Assembly (NCBI GenBank): GCA_903832285.1
Contig: CAILAY010000050.1
Coordinates: 95,012-159,011, forward strand
Length of the DNA stretch: 64,000 nucleotides
Source: an uncultured beta proteobacterium
GTDB taxonomy: Bacteria > Pseudomonadota > Gammaproteobacteria > Burkholderiales > Burkholderiaceae_C
Direction of reading: 5' to 3'
The number at the start of each line of letters is the position of its first letter. Position 1 is the first letter of the stretch. Shown in pieces: positions 38,719 through 48,956 of this stretch. The position numbers and the translations under genes are program-made. The notes under the pieces were generated by a model, which ran no database searches, was not told the origin of the DNA, and was given only the letters and a program-made list of their open reading frames with translations.

Positions 38719-39474
38719 GTGATCCTGTACGAATATCCTTTCAATGAACGCATCCGGACCTATTTGCGTCTGGAACATCTCTTCCACCGGCTGAGCAAAC
38801 TGGTGCCACGCGACGATGCGTTGGACCACCATTTCGCTCTCGCCACTATCTTCGAGGTGATGGACGTTGCAGCTCGTGCCGACCTCAAGTCGGATGTGCT
38901 GCGCGACCTCGAAAAGCAAAAGCAGTTGCTCAACAGCTACCGCGGCAATCCTGCGATTTCCGAGGATGCCCTGAATGCCGTCGTGCAGCAACTGCATCAG
39001 TGCTTTGAAGCACTCAACGCCCAGACCGGAAAAGCCGGTCAGACGCTGACCGAAAACGACTGGCTCATGAGCATTCGCAGCCGCATCAGCATTCCCGGTG
39101 GCACCTGCGAGTTTGATCTGCCGGCCTATTTCGCCTGGCAACAAAGTGATGCGAACTTGCGCCAAGCCGACCTGCAGCGCTGGGTGGAAACGCTCAAACC
39201 CATGTCGGAATCGATTCAATTGTTGCTCAAGCTTTTGCGTGATTCGGGCACCGGCCAAAAGGTCATGGCCGTAGGCGGTCAGTTCCAGCAGAACCTGCCT
39301 CAGGGTCGGACCTTTCAATTGCTGCGCATGCGGATCAATTCCCAGGCCGGCGTTATTCCCGAAGTCAGCGGTAACCGGCTCATGGTGTCGGTGCGCTTCA
39401 TGCGTCACGAGGCGGATGACCGCCTTCACGCCTGTGCCCAGGACACGGCGTTCGAGTTGACGTTGTGCTGTTGA
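38719..39474 (+). CDS. zapD: Cell division protein ZapD
   Basis: A 251-residue cytoplasmic protein that binds the FtsZ C-terminal tail and bundles FtsZ filaments at the septum. It begins [21 protein letters not shown] after a GTG start and contains [20 protein letters not shown] and the closing VRFMRH segment, all typical of this family. Its last ten bases overlap yacG. Length is normal. Confidence 0.93.
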   Translation: MILYEYPFNERIRTYLRLEHLFHRLSKLVPRDDALDHHFALATIFEVMDVAARADLKSDVLRDLEKQKQLLNSYRGNPAISEDALNAVVQQLHQCFEALNAQTGKAGQTLTENDWLMSIRSRISIPGGTCEFDLPAYFAWQQSDANLRQADLQRWVETLKPMSESIQLLLKLLRDSGTGQKVMAVGGQFQQNLPQGRTFQLLRMRINSQAGVIPEVSGNRLMVSVRFMRHEADDRLHACAQDTAFELTLCC

Positions 39475-39662
39475 AGCGGCTCGTCAAATGTCCGCGCTGT
39501 GGCGGCGACAGCGTGTATGGGCCCAGCAATGTTTATCGGCCGTTTTGCAGCGAGCGCTGCAAGAGCATCGACCTCGGCGCCTGGTCCAGCGAGTCCTTTC
39601 GCGTGCCAGATCAGCCGCCCACGGAAGGCACTTACGACGAACAGGATTCGCTGCCGCAGTGA
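39465..39662 (+). CDS. yacG: DNA gyrase inhibitor / zinc-binding protein YacG
   Basis: A 65-residue zinc protein that in E. coli binds GyrB and blocks gyrase. The four zinc cysteines are C9, C12, C28 and C32 (CPRCG and CSERC), followed by [16 protein letters not shown]. The start is a GTG that overlaps the end of zapD by ten bases. It is convergent with the mutT-like gene only seven bases later. Confidence 0.93.
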   Translation: MLLKRLVKCPRCGGDSVYGPSNVYRPFCSERCKSIDLGAWSSESFRVPDQPPTEGTYDEQDSLPQ

Positions 39663-39668
39663 GTGTCA

Positions 39669-40151
39669 TCACCCCTGAGCATGGGCGTGGGTCGCTCCGC
39701 GAAAGCCCTGCTCCTGCGCCAGCCAGGCCAGTACCGGCACCGTGCCGGGCAACACCGGCATGACGGTCGCCGGCAGGCGCTGCCAGGCAAACGTTTGTGC
39801 TTCGCGCATCTGCAGATCGCCGCTCCAGTCAAACACCTTGCAAAAGTTCAGTCGAACCAGCGCATGCGGGTAGTCGACCAGCTCAGTTTTCCAGGCATGT
39901 ACCTCGCCCAGAGTGATGCCGAGTTCCTCATGCAGTTCGCGCCGCAAGGCTTGCTCCACGGATTCGCCTGGTTCCAGTTTGCCGCCGGGGAATTCCCAGT
40001 AGCCCGAGTAAACCTTGCCCCCGGGCCTGGATGTCAGAAGAAATTCGCCGTTAGCTTGAATGAGGATGCCCACTGCCACTTCGACCACTTGGCGCTCGCC
40101 CTGCTCCAGACGGGCGCGGCTTGCATCCGCCACCAGAGGTACGGGCTTCAT
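39669..40151 (-). CDS. mutT: Nudix hydrolase, MutT-like (8-oxo-dGTP diphosphatase)
   Basis: A 160-residue Nudix protein that begins [17 protein letters not shown]. The Nudix box is GGKLEPGESVEQALRRELHE plus ELGI, and WEFPGGK precedes it, as in MutT. The expected job is to destroy oxidised dGTP and prevent A-to-C mutations. The start at 40151 overlaps the stop of the DUF815 ATPase gene by 4 nt; an earlier ATG in frame would lie well inside that gene. Other Nudix substrates remain possible. Confidence 0.88.
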   Translation of the reverse strand: MKPVPLVADASRARLEQGERQVVEVAVGILIQANGEFLLTSRPGGKVYSGYWEFPGGKLEPGESVEQALRRELHEELGITLGEVHAWKTELVDYPHALVRLNFCKVFDWSGDLQMREAQTFAWQRLPATVMPVLPGTVPVLAWLAQEQGFRGATHAHAQG

Positions 40152-41026
40152 GCGCTCAGGCTGTGGCGACCCGCGTAGTCGCGGGCAAACTGGTACGCCA
40201 CGCGACCGCTGCGCGACGCGCGTTCCAGCGCCCACACCAGCGCATCGGCACGTGCGGCCGCAATACCTCTAGCGTCGACTCCGAACGAGCTCAGCCACTG
40301 CGCCACGATGGCAAGGTATTCGTCCTGGCTGAACGGATAAAAACTCACCCACAGACCGAAGCGCTCGGAGAGTGAAATCTTTTCCTCGACGCCCTCGCCG
40401 GGATGCACTTCGCCATCGTCTGCATGCGTATAGCTCAGGTTCTCGGCCATGTATTCGGGCAGCAGGTGGCGCCGGTTGCTGGTGGCGTAAATCAGCACAT
40501 TGGGTGTGCTCGCCGACACTGATCCATCGAGCACGGACTTCAGCGCCTTGTAGCCGGGCTCGCCGTCGTCGAAGCTCAGATCGTCACAGAACACCAGGAA
40601 TTTTTCGGGGCGCTGTGCCACCACATCCACGATGTCGGCCAGATCGACCAGGTCAGCCTTGTCCACCTCGATCAGACGCAGACCTTGATCCGCATACTCG
40701 TTCAGGCAGGCCTTGATCAAAGACGATTTACCTGTTCCCCGGGCACCCGTCAGCAGCAGGTTGTTGGCGGGCTTACCCTCGACGAATTGCAGTGTGTTGC
40801 GCTGCACCTTGGCCTTTTGCTCATCAATTTCCCTGAGTTCATCCAACGCAATATGACCCACATGAAGCACGGGCTCCAGCGTTGCGTGCCCGGAACTGCG
40901 CTTTCGATAGCGGTAAGCAGCGGCCTGTGTCCAGTTGGGTGCCGAAAGAGGCTCAGGCACCAGTTTCTGGACGTGGACAACCAGCCGTTCCACCTGGGCA
41001 ATCAGGCGCTCCAACTGGTCGTTCAT
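40148..41026 (-). CDS. AAA+ ATP-binding protein, DUF815 family
   Basis: A 292-residue ATPase. Walker A is [16 protein letters not shown], Walker B is [14 protein letters not shown], and sensor segments [14 protein letters not shown] follow. A conserved [21 protein letters not shown] block is typical of DUF815. The N terminus is a short coiled region. The gene lies between argJ and mutT on the same strand with 4-nt overlaps on both sides, a compact arrangement common in betaproteobacteria. Its function is not known. Confidence 0.88.
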   Translation of the reverse strand: MNDQLERLIAQVERLVVHVQKLVPEPLSAPNWTQAAAYRYRKRSSGHATLEPVLHVGHIALDELREIDEQKAKVQRNTLQFVEGKPANNLLLTGARGTGKSSLIKACLNEYADQGLRLIEVDKADLVDLADIVDVVAQRPEKFLVFCDDLSFDDGEPGYKALKSVLDGSVSASTPNVLIYATSNRRHLLPEYMAENLSYTHADDGEVHPGEGVEEKISLSERFGLWVSFYPFSQDEYLAIVAQWLSSFGVDARGIAAARADALVWALERASRSGRVAYQFARDYAGRHSLSA

Positions 41027-42264
41027 GAGCGGTAGTCGGCGTTGATGGTGACGTAGTCATGGCTCAGGTCGCAGGTCCATACCGTGTCCTGCGCCGAGCC
41101 CCGACCCAGCAGCACGCGCACCGTGATCTCGCTTTGCCGCATCACACGCTGACCGTCTTCCTCGCGGTAAGCGGGGTTGCGTCCACCGTGCATCGCTACC
41201 AGCACTTCGTCCAGATACAGGTCGATGGCGGATTGATCCAGATCGTCGATGCCCGCGTAGCCCACGGCCGCCAGGATGCGGCCCAGATTGGGGTCGCTGG
41301 CAAAGAAGGCCGTCTTCACCAGGGGCGAATGCGCAATCGCGTACGCCACCTTGCGGCATTCTTCGCTGCTCTTGCCACCCTCGACCTGAATCGTGATGAA
41401 TTTGGTCGCGCCCTCGCCGTCGCGCACGATCGCTTGCGCCAGCTTGCGCGCAACGTCCAGAAGCGCGGCTTTCAAGGTCTGACCCTCGGCGCTGCCAAGC
41501 GAGGTGATGGGAAAATGTGCCGCCTGGTTGGTGGCGATAAGCACCAGTGAATCGTTGGTCGAGGTGTCGCCGTCCACGGTGACACGGTTGAACGAGGCTT
41601 CGGCCAGGTCGCGCGCCAATTGCTGCATCAACTCGGGCGCGACGCAGGCGTCGGTGGCGATGAAGCCCAGCATCGTTGCCATGTTGGGCCGGATCATGCC
41701 CGCGCCCTTGCTGATGCCCGTGATGTTGACCGTGGCGCCACCGATTTGTACTTTCCTGCTGAAAGCCTTGGGCACGGTGTCGGTGGTCATGATGGCCTGC
41801 GCCGCACGGCCCCAGTGGCTGGCTTGCGCGTCCGCCAAGGCACGAGGAAGGCCCGCCACAATGCGTTCGTGCGGCAACTGCTCCATGATGACGCCGGTCG
41901 AAAACGGCAACACCTGAGCCGGCTGTACGCCCATTGACTGCGCCAGCGCGGCGCTGGTGGCGTAGGCGCGTTCCAGTCCTTCCTGTCCGGTTCCGGCGTT
42001 GGCGTTGCCGGTATTGATCACAAGGGCACGCACCGAAAGGCCCGAATTCGCGCAGCGGGTCAGGTGTTCACGGCAGACCTGGACCGGCGCGGCACAAAAA
42101 CGGTTTTGCGTAAAGACGCCTGATACCGAGGCGCCGGCATCGATCAACAGCACGGTCAAATCCAAACGGCCGGTCTTGCGGATCCCAGCTTCGGCTACGC
42201 CGATGCGTATCCCCTGAATGGCCAGCAGGTCGGCCGGGTCTGTGGCTGAAAAATTGACAGTCAT
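41023..42264 (-). CDS. argJ: Bifunctional glutamate N-acetyltransferase / amino-acid N-acetyltransferase
   Basis: A 413-residue arginine-pathway enzyme that moves the acetyl group from N-acetylornithine to glutamate, recycling it. It is made as one chain and self-cleaves before the nucleophile Thr197 in [15 protein letters not shown]. Other family blocks are [20 protein letters not shown] and the C-terminal [15 protein letters not shown]. Whether it can also use acetyl-CoA cannot be seen. It is the gene after secA and ends with a 4-nt overlap into the DUF815 ATPase. Confidence 0.96.
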   Translation of the reverse strand: MTVNFSATDPADLLAIQGIRIGVAEAGIRKTGRLDLTVLLIDAGASVSGVFTQNRFCAAPVQVCREHLTRCANSGLSVRALVINTGNANAGTGQEGLERAYATSAALAQSMGVQPAQVLPFSTGVIMEQLPHERIVAGLPRALADAQASHWGRAAQAIMTTDTVPKAFSRKVQIGGATVNITGISKGAGMIRPNMATMLGFIATDACVAPELMQQLARDLAEASFNRVTVDGDTSTNDSLVLIATNQAAHFPITSLGSAEGQTLKAALLDVARKLAQAIVRDGEGATKFITIQVEGGKSSEECRKVAYAIAHSPLVKTAFFASDPNLGRILAAVGYAGIDDLDQSAIDLYLDEVLVAMHGGRNPAYREEDGQRVMRQSEITVRVLLGRGSAQDTVWTCDLSHDYVTINADYRS

Positions 42265-42305
42265 CAGGCTGCTCCTTCATGGACCCCAGGGCACCGTTAA
42301 TTTGG

Positions 42306-45059
42306 CTACGCGAGCTTGCCGTGGCAGTGCTTGTACTTCTTGCCGCTGCCGCAGGGACACGGTTCATTGCGGCCCACTCGTGCCATCGGTGGCTGCACAT
42401 TGCGCACCGTGCGCGCGTCCAGCACGGTCTGTACTTCACCTGTTTCCACTGGGCCGCTGTAAGTCACGTTGGCGATGTTCTCTGCGCGTTCTTCCATGTC
42501 CTGGGCGGCCTGCTCCAGTTGTTCGGTGGACTGCACCTGCACCGTCATCAGCACGCGCGTGACTTCGTTTTTCACCGAGTCCAGCAGTTGACCAAACAAC
42601 TCGAAGGCTTCGCGCTTGTATTCCTGCTTGGGTTGCTTTTGTGCGTAGCCGCGCAAATGAATGCCCTGGCGCAAGTAGTCAAGCGAGCTCAAATGTTCGC
42701 GCCAGTGCGTGTCCAGGCTTTGCAGCAGCACGATGCGTTCAAACTGGCCGAAGTTCTCTGGCCCCACCGCTTGAACCTTGACCTCGAACGCGTTATTCGC
42801 AGCCTTCACCACTATATCGCGGATGTCTTCGTCGGTCATGGTGGCTGCGGCCGCAACCTGGTCCTTCAGCGCCACATCGAATTGCCACTCATCGCGCAAC
42901 ACCTTGTCCAGGCCAGGCAGGTCCCACTGTTCCTCGACCGATTCCTGTGGCACGTATTGATGAGTCAGATCCGTGAAACAACCCTCACGCAGCGACGCGA
43001 TCTGCTCCGACAGCGAGGTCGCATCCAGGATGTCGTTGCGTTGTTGGTAAATCACCTTGCGCTGATCATTGGAGACGTCGTCGTACTCCAGCAGTTGCTT
43101 GCGGATGTCGAAGTTGCGCGCCTCTACTTTTCGCTGCGCCGACTCGATTGAGCGGGTCACGATGCCGGCTTCGATTGCCTCGCCGTCGGGCATCTTGAGG
43201 CGGTCCATGATGGCCTTGACCCGATCGCCGGCAAAGATGCGCATCAGCGGGTCGTCCAGGCTCAGGAAAAAGCGCGACGATCCCGGGTCTCCTTGCCGAC
43301 CCGAACGGCCTCGCAACTGATTGTCGATGCGCCGCGACTCGTGGCGCTCAGTGGCGATGATGCGCAGGCCGCCCTGTGTCTTCACGAACTCGTGGTCGAT
43401 GTGCCACTGTTCGCGCAGCCTTTCGATCTGTTCCTGCCGCGCCACCGCGTCAAGCGCTTCGTCCGCCTCCACTGCCTCGACAGCTTTTTCCAGATTTCCA
43501 CCGAGCACGATGTCGGTGCCGCGCCCCGCCATGTTGGTCGCAATCGTGATCATCTTGGGTCGACCGGCCTGGGCCACGATGTCCGCTTCGCGCGCATGTT
43601 GCTTGGCGTTGAGCACTTGGTGTGGTAACTGTTCCTTGTTCAGCAATTCGTCGATGATTTCCGAATTCTCGATCGAAGTGGTACCCACCAACACCGGCTG
43701 TCCGCGCTCATAGCATTCGCGAATGTCCTGAATTGCAGCTTCGTATTTTTCACGCGTGGTCTTGTATACCCGGTCTTGTTGGTCGGTGCGCTGGCTCTTG
43801 CGATTGGGCGGGATGACGATGGTCTCCAGGCCGTAGATTTCCTGGAACTCGTAGGCTTCCGTGTCGGCCGTGCCGGTCATGCCCGCCAGCTTGCCGTAAA
43901 GGCGGAAATAGTTCTGGAATGTGATCGATGCCATGGTCTGGTTTTCAGCCTGGATGGCAACGCCTTCCTTGGCCTCGACCGCCTGATGCAAACCGTCACT
44001 CCAGCGACGCCCCGACATCAGCCGGCCGGTGAACTCGTCCACGATCACCACCTCGCCCTCCTGTACCACGTAGTGCTGGTCGCGGTGATAGAGGTGATTG
44101 GCGCGAAGCGCTGCATACAAGTGGTGCACCAGGCTGATGTTCGCCGGGTCATACAGGGTGGCACCCTGCGGAATCAGTCCCATGTTGGCCAGGATGCGTT
44201 CTGCGTTTTCATGGCCCTGTTCAGTCAAAAACACCTGATGGGACTTTTCGTCAAGCGTGAAGTCGCCGGGGACCGTGACGACCTTCTCGCCCCGCGGATC
44301 ATCCTCTCCCTCTTGCCGCTTGAGGGCGGGAACGACCTTGTTCATGGCGACGTACATCGCTGTGTGGTCTTCGGCCTGACCACTGATGATCAGGGGTGTA
44401 CGGGCCTCGTCGATCAAAATCGAGTCCACCTCGTCCACAATGGCGTAATTCAGGCCGCGTTGGACCCGGTCCCGCACCTCATACACCATGTTGTCGCGTA
44501 GATAATCGAAGCCGTATTCGTTGTTCGTGCCGTAGGTAATGTCAGCCCGGTAGGCAGTCTGCTTTTCCTCCCGCGACAATTGCGGCAGATTGATGCCGAC
44601 GCTCATCCCCAGAAAGTTGTAGAGCTTGCCCATCCAGCGCGCATCGCGGCTGGCAAGGTAGTCGTTGACCGTGACCACATGCACGCCCTTGCCGGCGAGC
44701 GCATTCAGGTAGACCGGCAAGGTGGACGTGAGCGTCTTTCCTTCACCCGTTCCCATTTCGGCGATCTTGCCGTTGTGCAAGGCGATGCCCCCGAGAAGCT
44801 GTACGTCGAAATGGCGCATCTTCATGATGCGCTTTGAGCCTTCGCGCACGACCGCAAAAGCCTCTGGCATGAGCGCGTCCAGCGCTTCACCTTGCGCCAC
44901 GCGACCGCGGAATTCGTCGGTTTTGGCGCGCAATTCGTCGTCTGTCAGCTTTTCGTACTGGGCCTCCAGTGCGTTGATGCCAACGACTGTCTTGCGATAC
45001 TGTTTGAGCAACCGGTCATTGCGGCTGCCAAATATTTTGGTGAGGATGTTGCTGGCCAT
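42306..45059 (-). CDS. secA: Preprotein translocase ATPase SecA
   Basis: A 917-residue motor that pushes preproteins through SecYEG. Walker A is [11 protein letters not shown], the DEAD-like box is [14 protein letters not shown], and motif [15 protein letters not shown] is intact. The C-terminal zinc finger [14 protein letters not shown], which binds SecB, is complete, matching the secB gene at 221. The start [12 protein letters not shown] at 45059 is conserved; the open frame before it is hairpin sequence. A perfect 13-bp hairpin ends 12 nt ahead of this start, which could control translation. Confidence 0.97.
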   Translation of the reverse strand: MASNILTKIFGSRNDRLLKQYRKTVVGINALEAQYEKLTDDELRAKTDEFRGRVAQGEALDALMPEAFAVVREGSKRIMKMRHFDVQLLGGIALHNGKIAEMGTGEGKTLTSTLPVYLNALAGKGVHVVTVNDYLASRDARWMGKLYNFLGMSVGINLPQLSREEKQTAYRADITYGTNNEYGFDYLRDNMVYEVRDRVQRGLNYAIVDEVDSILIDEARTPLIISGQAEDHTAMYVAMNKVVPALKRQEGEDDPRGEKVVTVPGDFTLDEKSHQVFLTEQGHENAERILANMGLIPQGATLYDPANISLVHHLYAALRANHLYHRDQHYVVQEGEVVIVDEFTGRLMSGRRWSDGLHQAVEAKEGVAIQAENQTMASITFQNYFRLYGKLAGMTGTADTEAYEFQEIYGLETIVIPPNRKSQRTDQQDRVYKTTREKYEAAIQDIRECYERGQPVLVGTTSIENSEIIDELLNKEQLPHQVLNAKQHAREADIVAQAGRPKMITIATNMAGRGTDIVLGGNLEKAVEAVEADEALDAVARQEQIERLREQWHIDHEFVKTQGGLRIIATERHESRRIDNQLRGRSGRQGDPGSSRFFLSLDDPLMRIFAGDRVKAIMDRLKMPDGEAIEAGIVTRSIESAQRKVEARNFDIRKQLLEYDDVSNDQRKVIYQQRNDILDATSLSEQIASLREGCFTDLTHQYVPQESVEEQWDLPGLDKVLRDEWQFDVALKDQVAAAATMTDEDIRDIVVKAANNAFEVKVQAVGPENFGQFERIVLLQSLDTHWREHLSSLDYLRQGIHLRGYAQKQPKQEYKREAFELFGQLLDSVKNEVTRVLMTVQVQSTEQLEQAAQDMEERAENIANVTYSGPVETGEVQTVLDARTVRNVQPPMARVGRNEPCPCGSGKKYKHCHGKLA

Positions 45060-45071
45060 GAATGCGAGACC

Positions 45072-45101
45072 GCCTGCAAAGTCCACCGGGACTTTGCAGG
45101 C
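45072..45101 (-). promoter_or_regulatory. Perfect hairpin just upstream of the secA start codon
   Basis: GCCTGCAAAGTCC (45072-45084) pairs with GGACTTTGCAGGC (45089-45101) around a four-base loop. In the secA mRNA the 13-bp stem ends 12 nt before the AUG and takes in the only purine-rich stretch (GGCGG) that could serve as ribosome site. No T-run follows, so it is not a terminator. A regulatory role is inferred from position and perfection. Confidence 0.55.
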
Positions 45102-45128
45102 GACCGATGTCCCTGAAGTAATTTCTGC

Positions 45129-45200
45129 TCAATTGGGGTTGTCTGGCGGGAATGCAAGCAATACGCAGGCACTCTTCGCCGACCTAACCCAACCGCGCAT
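45129..45200 (-). CDS. Possible 23-codon leader peptide ahead of secA
   Basis: A short reading frame in the 181-bp gap between the M23 gene and secA. It encodes MRGWVRSAKSACVLLAF followed by PPDNPN and stops 28 nt before the secA hairpin. It has a basic start, a short hydrophobic core and a Pro/Asn-rich end, faintly like an export-sensing leader. It lacks a ribosome site and any known arrest motif, and TAAAAT overlapping its ATG could instead be a promoter -10. A frame of this length can occur by chance, so this is a weak call. Confidence 0.2.
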   Translation of the reverse strand: MRGWVRSAKSACVLLAFPPDNPN

Positions 45201-45240
45201 TTTAACCAAGGATGGACAGACCCGAAGCAAGTGGTCAGCG

Positions 45241-46197
45241 CTACCTTTGAGTTGGCTTGCGGCTTGCCAATGCGACTTGTTCCCGTGACATCGCCTCACC
45301 GGCAGCCAGAAATTTTTGCGGGTCTTGCGGCACACCTTGCACCAGCACTTCAAAGTGCAGGTGCGGTCCCGTGGCCCGTCCCGTGGTCCCCACTTCCGCG
45401 ACCTGCTGCCCGCGCCTTATCAAGTCGCCTTTCTTCACGAGAACTTTGGAAGCGTGGGCGTAGCGCGTCACCAGATTGTTCCCATGATCAATCTCTACCA
45501 TGTTGCCGTATTCCGGATGGAACTCCTGCACCACTACCACTCCGCCGGCAGCAGCCAGTATGGGTGTCCCGGTTTCGGCCTGAAAATCCATTCCGGTGTG
45601 CAGGGCCGAGTGGCCGGTAAAGGGATCAATGCGCCAGCCAAAAGGCGAACCCAATACACCAAAAGTGATTGGCTTCTGGGTCGGCACCATCATCTTCTTG
45701 ACCTTTTGCTCAAACAGACGCGACTCCTCCACAGTCAGCAGATCCGTATGCTGATTCGTCAGTCGCTCAAGATCGGCCAGAGTTGCATTCAGTTCCTCCA
45801 TCGACAGCGGGCGGCCACCAACCAGGGCACCTCCGCTGCCCAGCGGCGCCCTCGGCTCGGGTGCCGCAATTCCTGCCAGTCCCGACACACGCTCACCCAG
45901 CGACTCCAACTGCATTAATTTGGCCTGCAGTTCCCCCACCTTGCGAGCCATGACGTCAAGGTTTTCACGCAGGAACTGATCGCGCTGTGCAAACTCATCC
46001 TTTACTACAAAACGCACAAGCGAGCCGATCACGGGCCAGCCCTCGCGGGCGCCCTTGAGAATGACCAGGTTATATAGCCCAACCGACATCAACATCAGCG
46101 TCAATGCCACTGAAAAACCTGCCAGCAGCAGTTTGGTTCCGCTCAAATGAATAGCGCGGCTTTTGGCGAGCCACGCATCCGTGATAATCAGATGCAC
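45241..46197 (-). CDS. M23 family (LytM-type) metallopeptidase
   Basis: A 318-residue inner-membrane protein with one N-terminal transmembrane segment (about 23-45), a coiled stretch (about 75-100, then 130-160), and a C-terminal LytM domain. Zinc ligands are in SALHTGMDFQ and GPHLHFEVLVQG, so this is a predicted active endopeptidase of peptidoglycan or an activator of amidases. The gene is upstream of secA in the same direction and divergent from the DciA-like gene, an order common in Burkholderiales. Confidence 0.92.
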   Translation of the reverse strand: MHLIITDAWLAKSRAIHLSGTKLLLAGFSVALTLMLMSVGLYNLVILKGAREGWPVIGSLVRFVVKDEFAQRDQFLRENLDVMARKVGELQAKLMQLESLGERVSGLAGIAAPEPRAPLGSGGALVGGRPLSMEELNATLADLERLTNQHTDLLTVEESRLFEQKVKKMMVPTQKPITFGVLGSPFGWRIDPFTGHSALHTGMDFQAETGTPILAAAGGVVVVQEFHPEYGNMVEIDHGNNLVTRYAHASKVLVKKGDLIRRGQQVAEVGTTGRATGPHLHFEVLVQGVPQDPQKFLAAGEAMSREQVALASRKPTQR

Positions 46198-46238
46198 TGT
46201 TAATCCTTTGTCAATTCAGCCAGTCAACCACTCAATCC

Positions 46239-46553
46239 ATGCACCGCCGTCATCAGGCCGTGTCCCTGCAGCAGGCGACACAGGATTCCCCAGCGTTCGC
46301 ACGTCTCGCCGAGTTGGTGCGCGAGTCAAGTGATCGACTGAAAGCTGTCCAACCACTGCTTCCCGAGTCGCTGCGCGCTGCAGTGAAAGCAGGACCGTTG
46401 GACGGAGCAAACTGGTGCCTGCTTGTGGACAGCAACGCGGCGGCAGCCAAGGTCAGGCAATTGTTGCCTGCGCTGCAATCCCATCTGCGCAGCAAGGGAT
46501 GGGAGGTTAACTCGATTCGGCTGAAAGTCCAAATGACCCGAGTTGCATTCTGA
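46239..46553 (+). CDS. DciA-like (DUF721) protein
   Basis: A 104-residue protein with the DUF721 pattern: helix LAELVRESSDRLKAVQPLLPESLRAAVKAG, then WCLLVDSNAAAAKVRQLLPALQSHLRSKG, and the closing IRLKVQM strand. DUF721 proteins of the DciA group load or regulate the replicative helicase in bacteria that lack DnaC/DnaI. This is a short betaproteobacterial form. Its position divergent from the M23 peptidase and close to secA is typical. Assignment to helicase loading is by family only. Confidence 0.75.
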   Translation: MHRRHQAVSLQQATQDSPAFARLAELVRESSDRLKAVQPLLPESLRAAVKAGPLDGANWCLLVDSNAAAAKVRQLLPALQSHLRSKGWEVNSIRLKVQMTRVAF

Positions 46554-46629
46554 AAGGTCAGTAACTGTTTGTATGTGGGGCTACCCAAGCAGCGCCACTC
46601 GCACTCTGGTAACCCGCTCGAAACGCAAC

Positions 46630-46659
46630 AAAGCCACCGCAGTCGCCTGCGGTGGCTTT
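46630..46659. terminator. Strong (bidirectional) intrinsic terminator
   Basis: AAAGCCACCGCAG (46630-46642) and its exact complement CTGCGGTGGCTTT (46647-46659) flank a TCGC loop. T-rich ends occur in both directions. It separates the convergent DciA-like and HiPIP genes and can serve both. Confidence 0.85.
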
Positions 46660-46678
46660 GCATTGCGAAGGCTGCAGC

Positions 46679-46969
46679 TTAAGGTTTCTTGACCCATGCG
46701 GTGCAGTAGCCGGTGGGTGATATTTCAGTATCACCTGGCATGATCTTGCAACTTCCCGGTTTCGTCGGCGCGTCCTTGACGGGAACGAACTGCAGGCAAG
46801 TGCCGCAACTTTTTTCAGCCAAGGGTTTATCCTGATATTTCAGGGCGCCGCGCATCGCAGCATTGGTCGCGGCAAGTGCGCGATCGGAAAAAGCCACCAC
46901 CGGAATCATGGCCAGGGCAGCACTGCCAATCTTCAAGAATTGACGGCGTGGTGTCGCAAATTTCGTCAT
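46679..46969 (-). CDS. High-potential iron-sulfur protein (HiPIP)
   Basis: A 96-residue periplasmic electron carrier. A twin-arginine signal (RRQFLKIGSAALAMIPVVAF) fits export of a folded Fe-S protein. The four cluster cysteines are C55, C58, C74 and C89, with the C-x2-C-x15-C-x14-C spacing of HiPIPs. It would shuttle electrons from the cytochrome bc1 complex to a terminal oxidase or reductase. It is transcribed alone and shares a strong terminator with the convergent gene. Confidence 0.93.
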   Translation of the reverse strand: MTKFATPRRQFLKIGSAALAMIPVVAFSDRALAATNAAMRGALKYQDKPLAEKSCGTCLQFVPVKDAPTKPGSCKIMPGDTEISPTGYCTAWVKKP

Positions 46970-47113
46970 CAGAAACTCCTCTCATAGTTAAGGCACCCAA
47001 TTTCCAATAATCAGGCTGTACCGACTATACACAAAGAACAAGGGCAGAAACCGCAGGTTCGCCCGACGGGTGGAACTACAGAGTCAACTCGCCTTCGACA
47101 GCGAACATTGAAC

Positions 47114-47371
47114 TCATGAGAACTCGGAAAAATTGGTCGGCGTCCACGATTCAACCACCGCGATGGTTATCCTAAGTGGCAAGAGCGCCCCTGATATCGC
47201 GTCCTTCATCAGTTCATGATTCACCGTGGTATCGACCGAAATGAAGTAATACCCTTTCGAGCTTTTTTCCACACTCAGGTCGATGCCGGATATTTTGGTC
47301 CTTATGGCCTGGACCGCCGCCGCAAGGGTGGCATCGCTGCAACCTTGCAACACATAACGATAAGTTGACAT
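47114..47371 (-). CDS. Small conserved-looking protein, function unknown
   Basis: An 85-residue protein beginning MSTYRYVLQGCSDATLAAAVQAIRT. Alternating strands and helices (GIDLSVEKSSKGYYFISVD and the late LPLRITIAVVE) suggest a small alpha/beta fold, but I do not recognise a family. An AAGGG site nine bases before the ATG supports the start at 47371; the frame is also open to an earlier ATG at 47452. No neighbour offers a clue: HiPIP lies downstream and ychF is divergent. Confidence 0.5.
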   Translation of the reverse strand: MSTYRYVLQGCSDATLAAAVQAIRTKISGIDLSVEKSSKGYYFISVDTTVNHELMKDAISGALLPLRITIAVVESWTPTNFSEFS

Positions 47372-47786
47372 GCCGTTGCCCTTAAGAGGTGTTTCCTGCA
47401 GCGCATTATTCATGAAATTGATGCGAGCTCGCGAAGACCAGATCGAATCCAATTATCGTGGCGCTCCGCAAGTCTACGCTACGCCGGCAAGAGGCTATGC
47501 GCGTATGGCGGACGCAATCGACACCTTCGTTCACGCGTCATCCGAGGGCATCAAGGGCCAGAATGCTGCAGCACGCGAAACCCATTGCGGCGTCGCATCG
47601 CCGATTAGTACAATCACTGGGCCACTCCCGGGACAAAACGAGAACATAAAGCCACGAAGCGATGGAGCTTCCGATTGTCAGCTTTACCGTTTTCTATGCC
47701 AACACGAAGGGCGGGTCGAGCACCCCCGAGGGGGCGGTTTGGCGTAGACCCTGCAATCCGGGCCTGGATTCACAAGGACATTATTC
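47372..47786. other. Gene-poor stretch before ychF
   Basis: About 415 bases with no convincing gene on either strand. It should carry the promoters of the small unknown gene and ychF, but no strong boxes were found. At 47711-47736 there is GCGGGTCGAGCACCCCCGAG followed by GGGGCGG, related to the repeat inside the large oxidoreductase gene (14219). Nothing else is recognised. Confidence 0.5.
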
Positions 47787-48878
47787 ATGAGTTTGAAGTG
47801 CGGCATTGTGGGCTTGCCCAACGTCGGTAAATCCACCCTGTTCAATGCGCTGACAAAGGCGGGCATTGCGGCGGAGAACTATCCTTTTTGCACGATTGAA
47901 CCCAATGTCGGTATCGTGGAGGTGCCCGATCCGCGGTTGAATCAGCTCGCTGCCATCGTCAAGCCCGAGAAAATTCAGACGGCCATCGTCGAGTTCGTGG
48001 ATATCGCCGGACTGGTGGCGGGTGCGAGCACGGGCGAAGGGTTGGGCAACAAGTTTTTGGCACACATCCGCGAGACTGACGCTATTGTGAACGTGGTGCG
48101 CTGTTTCGAAGACGAGAACGTCATCCACGTCGCGGGCAAGGTCGACCCGATCTCCGACATGGAGGTGATACAGACCGAGCTCTGTCTGGCCGATCTCACG
48201 GCAGTCGAGAAGGCGCTACACCGCGTCACCAAGACGGCGCGCTCCGGCGACAAGGAGTCGATCAAGCTGGTGGCGATTCTGGAGCGGTGCCAGGCCGCGT
48301 TGAACCAGGCTAAACCGGTACGCACCCTCTCATTCAGCAAGGAAGAGTTGCCGCTGCTGACGCAATTCTTCCTGATCACTGCCAAGCCCGCGATGTTCGT
48401 GGCCAACGTGGACGAGAACGGCTTCGCGAACAATCCGTTCCTGGACCGGTTGCGGGAATTCGCTGCGGCGCAAAACGCGCCCGTGGTCGCGATCTGCGCC
48501 AAGATTGAGGCTGAAATGGCCGATATGGAGGATGAGGACAAGAAGATGTTCCTGGCCGAGATTGGTCAGGAAGAACCGGGCCTGAACCGCCTCATTGTCG
48601 CGGCCTACAAACTGCTCGGACTGCAGACCTATTTCACTGCCGGTGTGAAGGAAGTGCGCGCCTGGACCATCCATGTGGGCGACACCGGGCCGCAAGCAGC
48701 TGGCGTGATTCACACCGATTTCGAGAGGGGATATATCCGCGCCCAGACCATCGCCTTTGACGACTTCATCACCTACAAGGGCGAGCAGGGCGCCAAGGAT
48801 GCGGGCAAGATGCGCAGCGAGGGCAAGGACTACGTGGTCAAGGACGGGGATGTCATGAACTTCCTGTTCAGTTCCTAG
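47787..48878 (+). CDS. ychF: Redox-regulated ATPase YchF
   Basis: A 363-residue Obg-related P-loop protein that prefers ATP. The P-loop is [18 protein letters not shown], the switch region is [21 protein letters not shown], and the NVDENG segment replaces the usual NKxD, explaining ATP preference. A TGS domain ends the protein ([26 protein letters not shown] and onward). YchF binds ribosomes and responds to oxidative stress. It appears monocistronic. AAGGA precedes the start. Confidence 0.96.
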   Translation: MSLKCGIVGLPNVGKSTLFNALTKAGIAAENYPFCTIEPNVGIVEVPDPRLNQLAAIVKPEKIQTAIVEFVDIAGLVAGASTGEGLGNKFLAHIRETDAIVNVVRCFEDENVIHVAGKVDPISDMEVIQTELCLADLTAVEKALHRVTKTARSGDKESIKLVAILERCQAALNQAKPVRTLSFSKEELPLLTQFFLITAKPAMFVANVDENGFANNPFLDRLREFAAAQNAPVVAICAKIEAEMADMEDEDKKMFLAEIGQEEPGLNRLIVAAYKLLGLQTYFTAGVKEVRAWTIHVGDTGPQAAGVIHTDFERGYIRAQTIAFDDFITYKGEQGAKDAGKMRSEGKDYVVKDGDVMNFLFSS

Positions 48879-48956
48879 GCATCCTGTGGCAATCGGCAGG
48901 CCGCCGAAGGTCGGCGCCACCCCGGAGAATGCCCTCCAGCGTGGTTTCCACCTCGA

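Noticed and set aside
45129..45200. Calling the small frame before secA a true SecM
   Set aside because: It is far shorter than SecM (170 residues), has no export signal of normal length and lacks the known arrest motif. It is kept only as a weak, position-based suggestion.
47453..47747. A plus-strand frame of about 100 codons before ychF
   Set aside because: No ribosome site and no conserved features, and its end overlaps a GC-rich repeat; judged non-coding.
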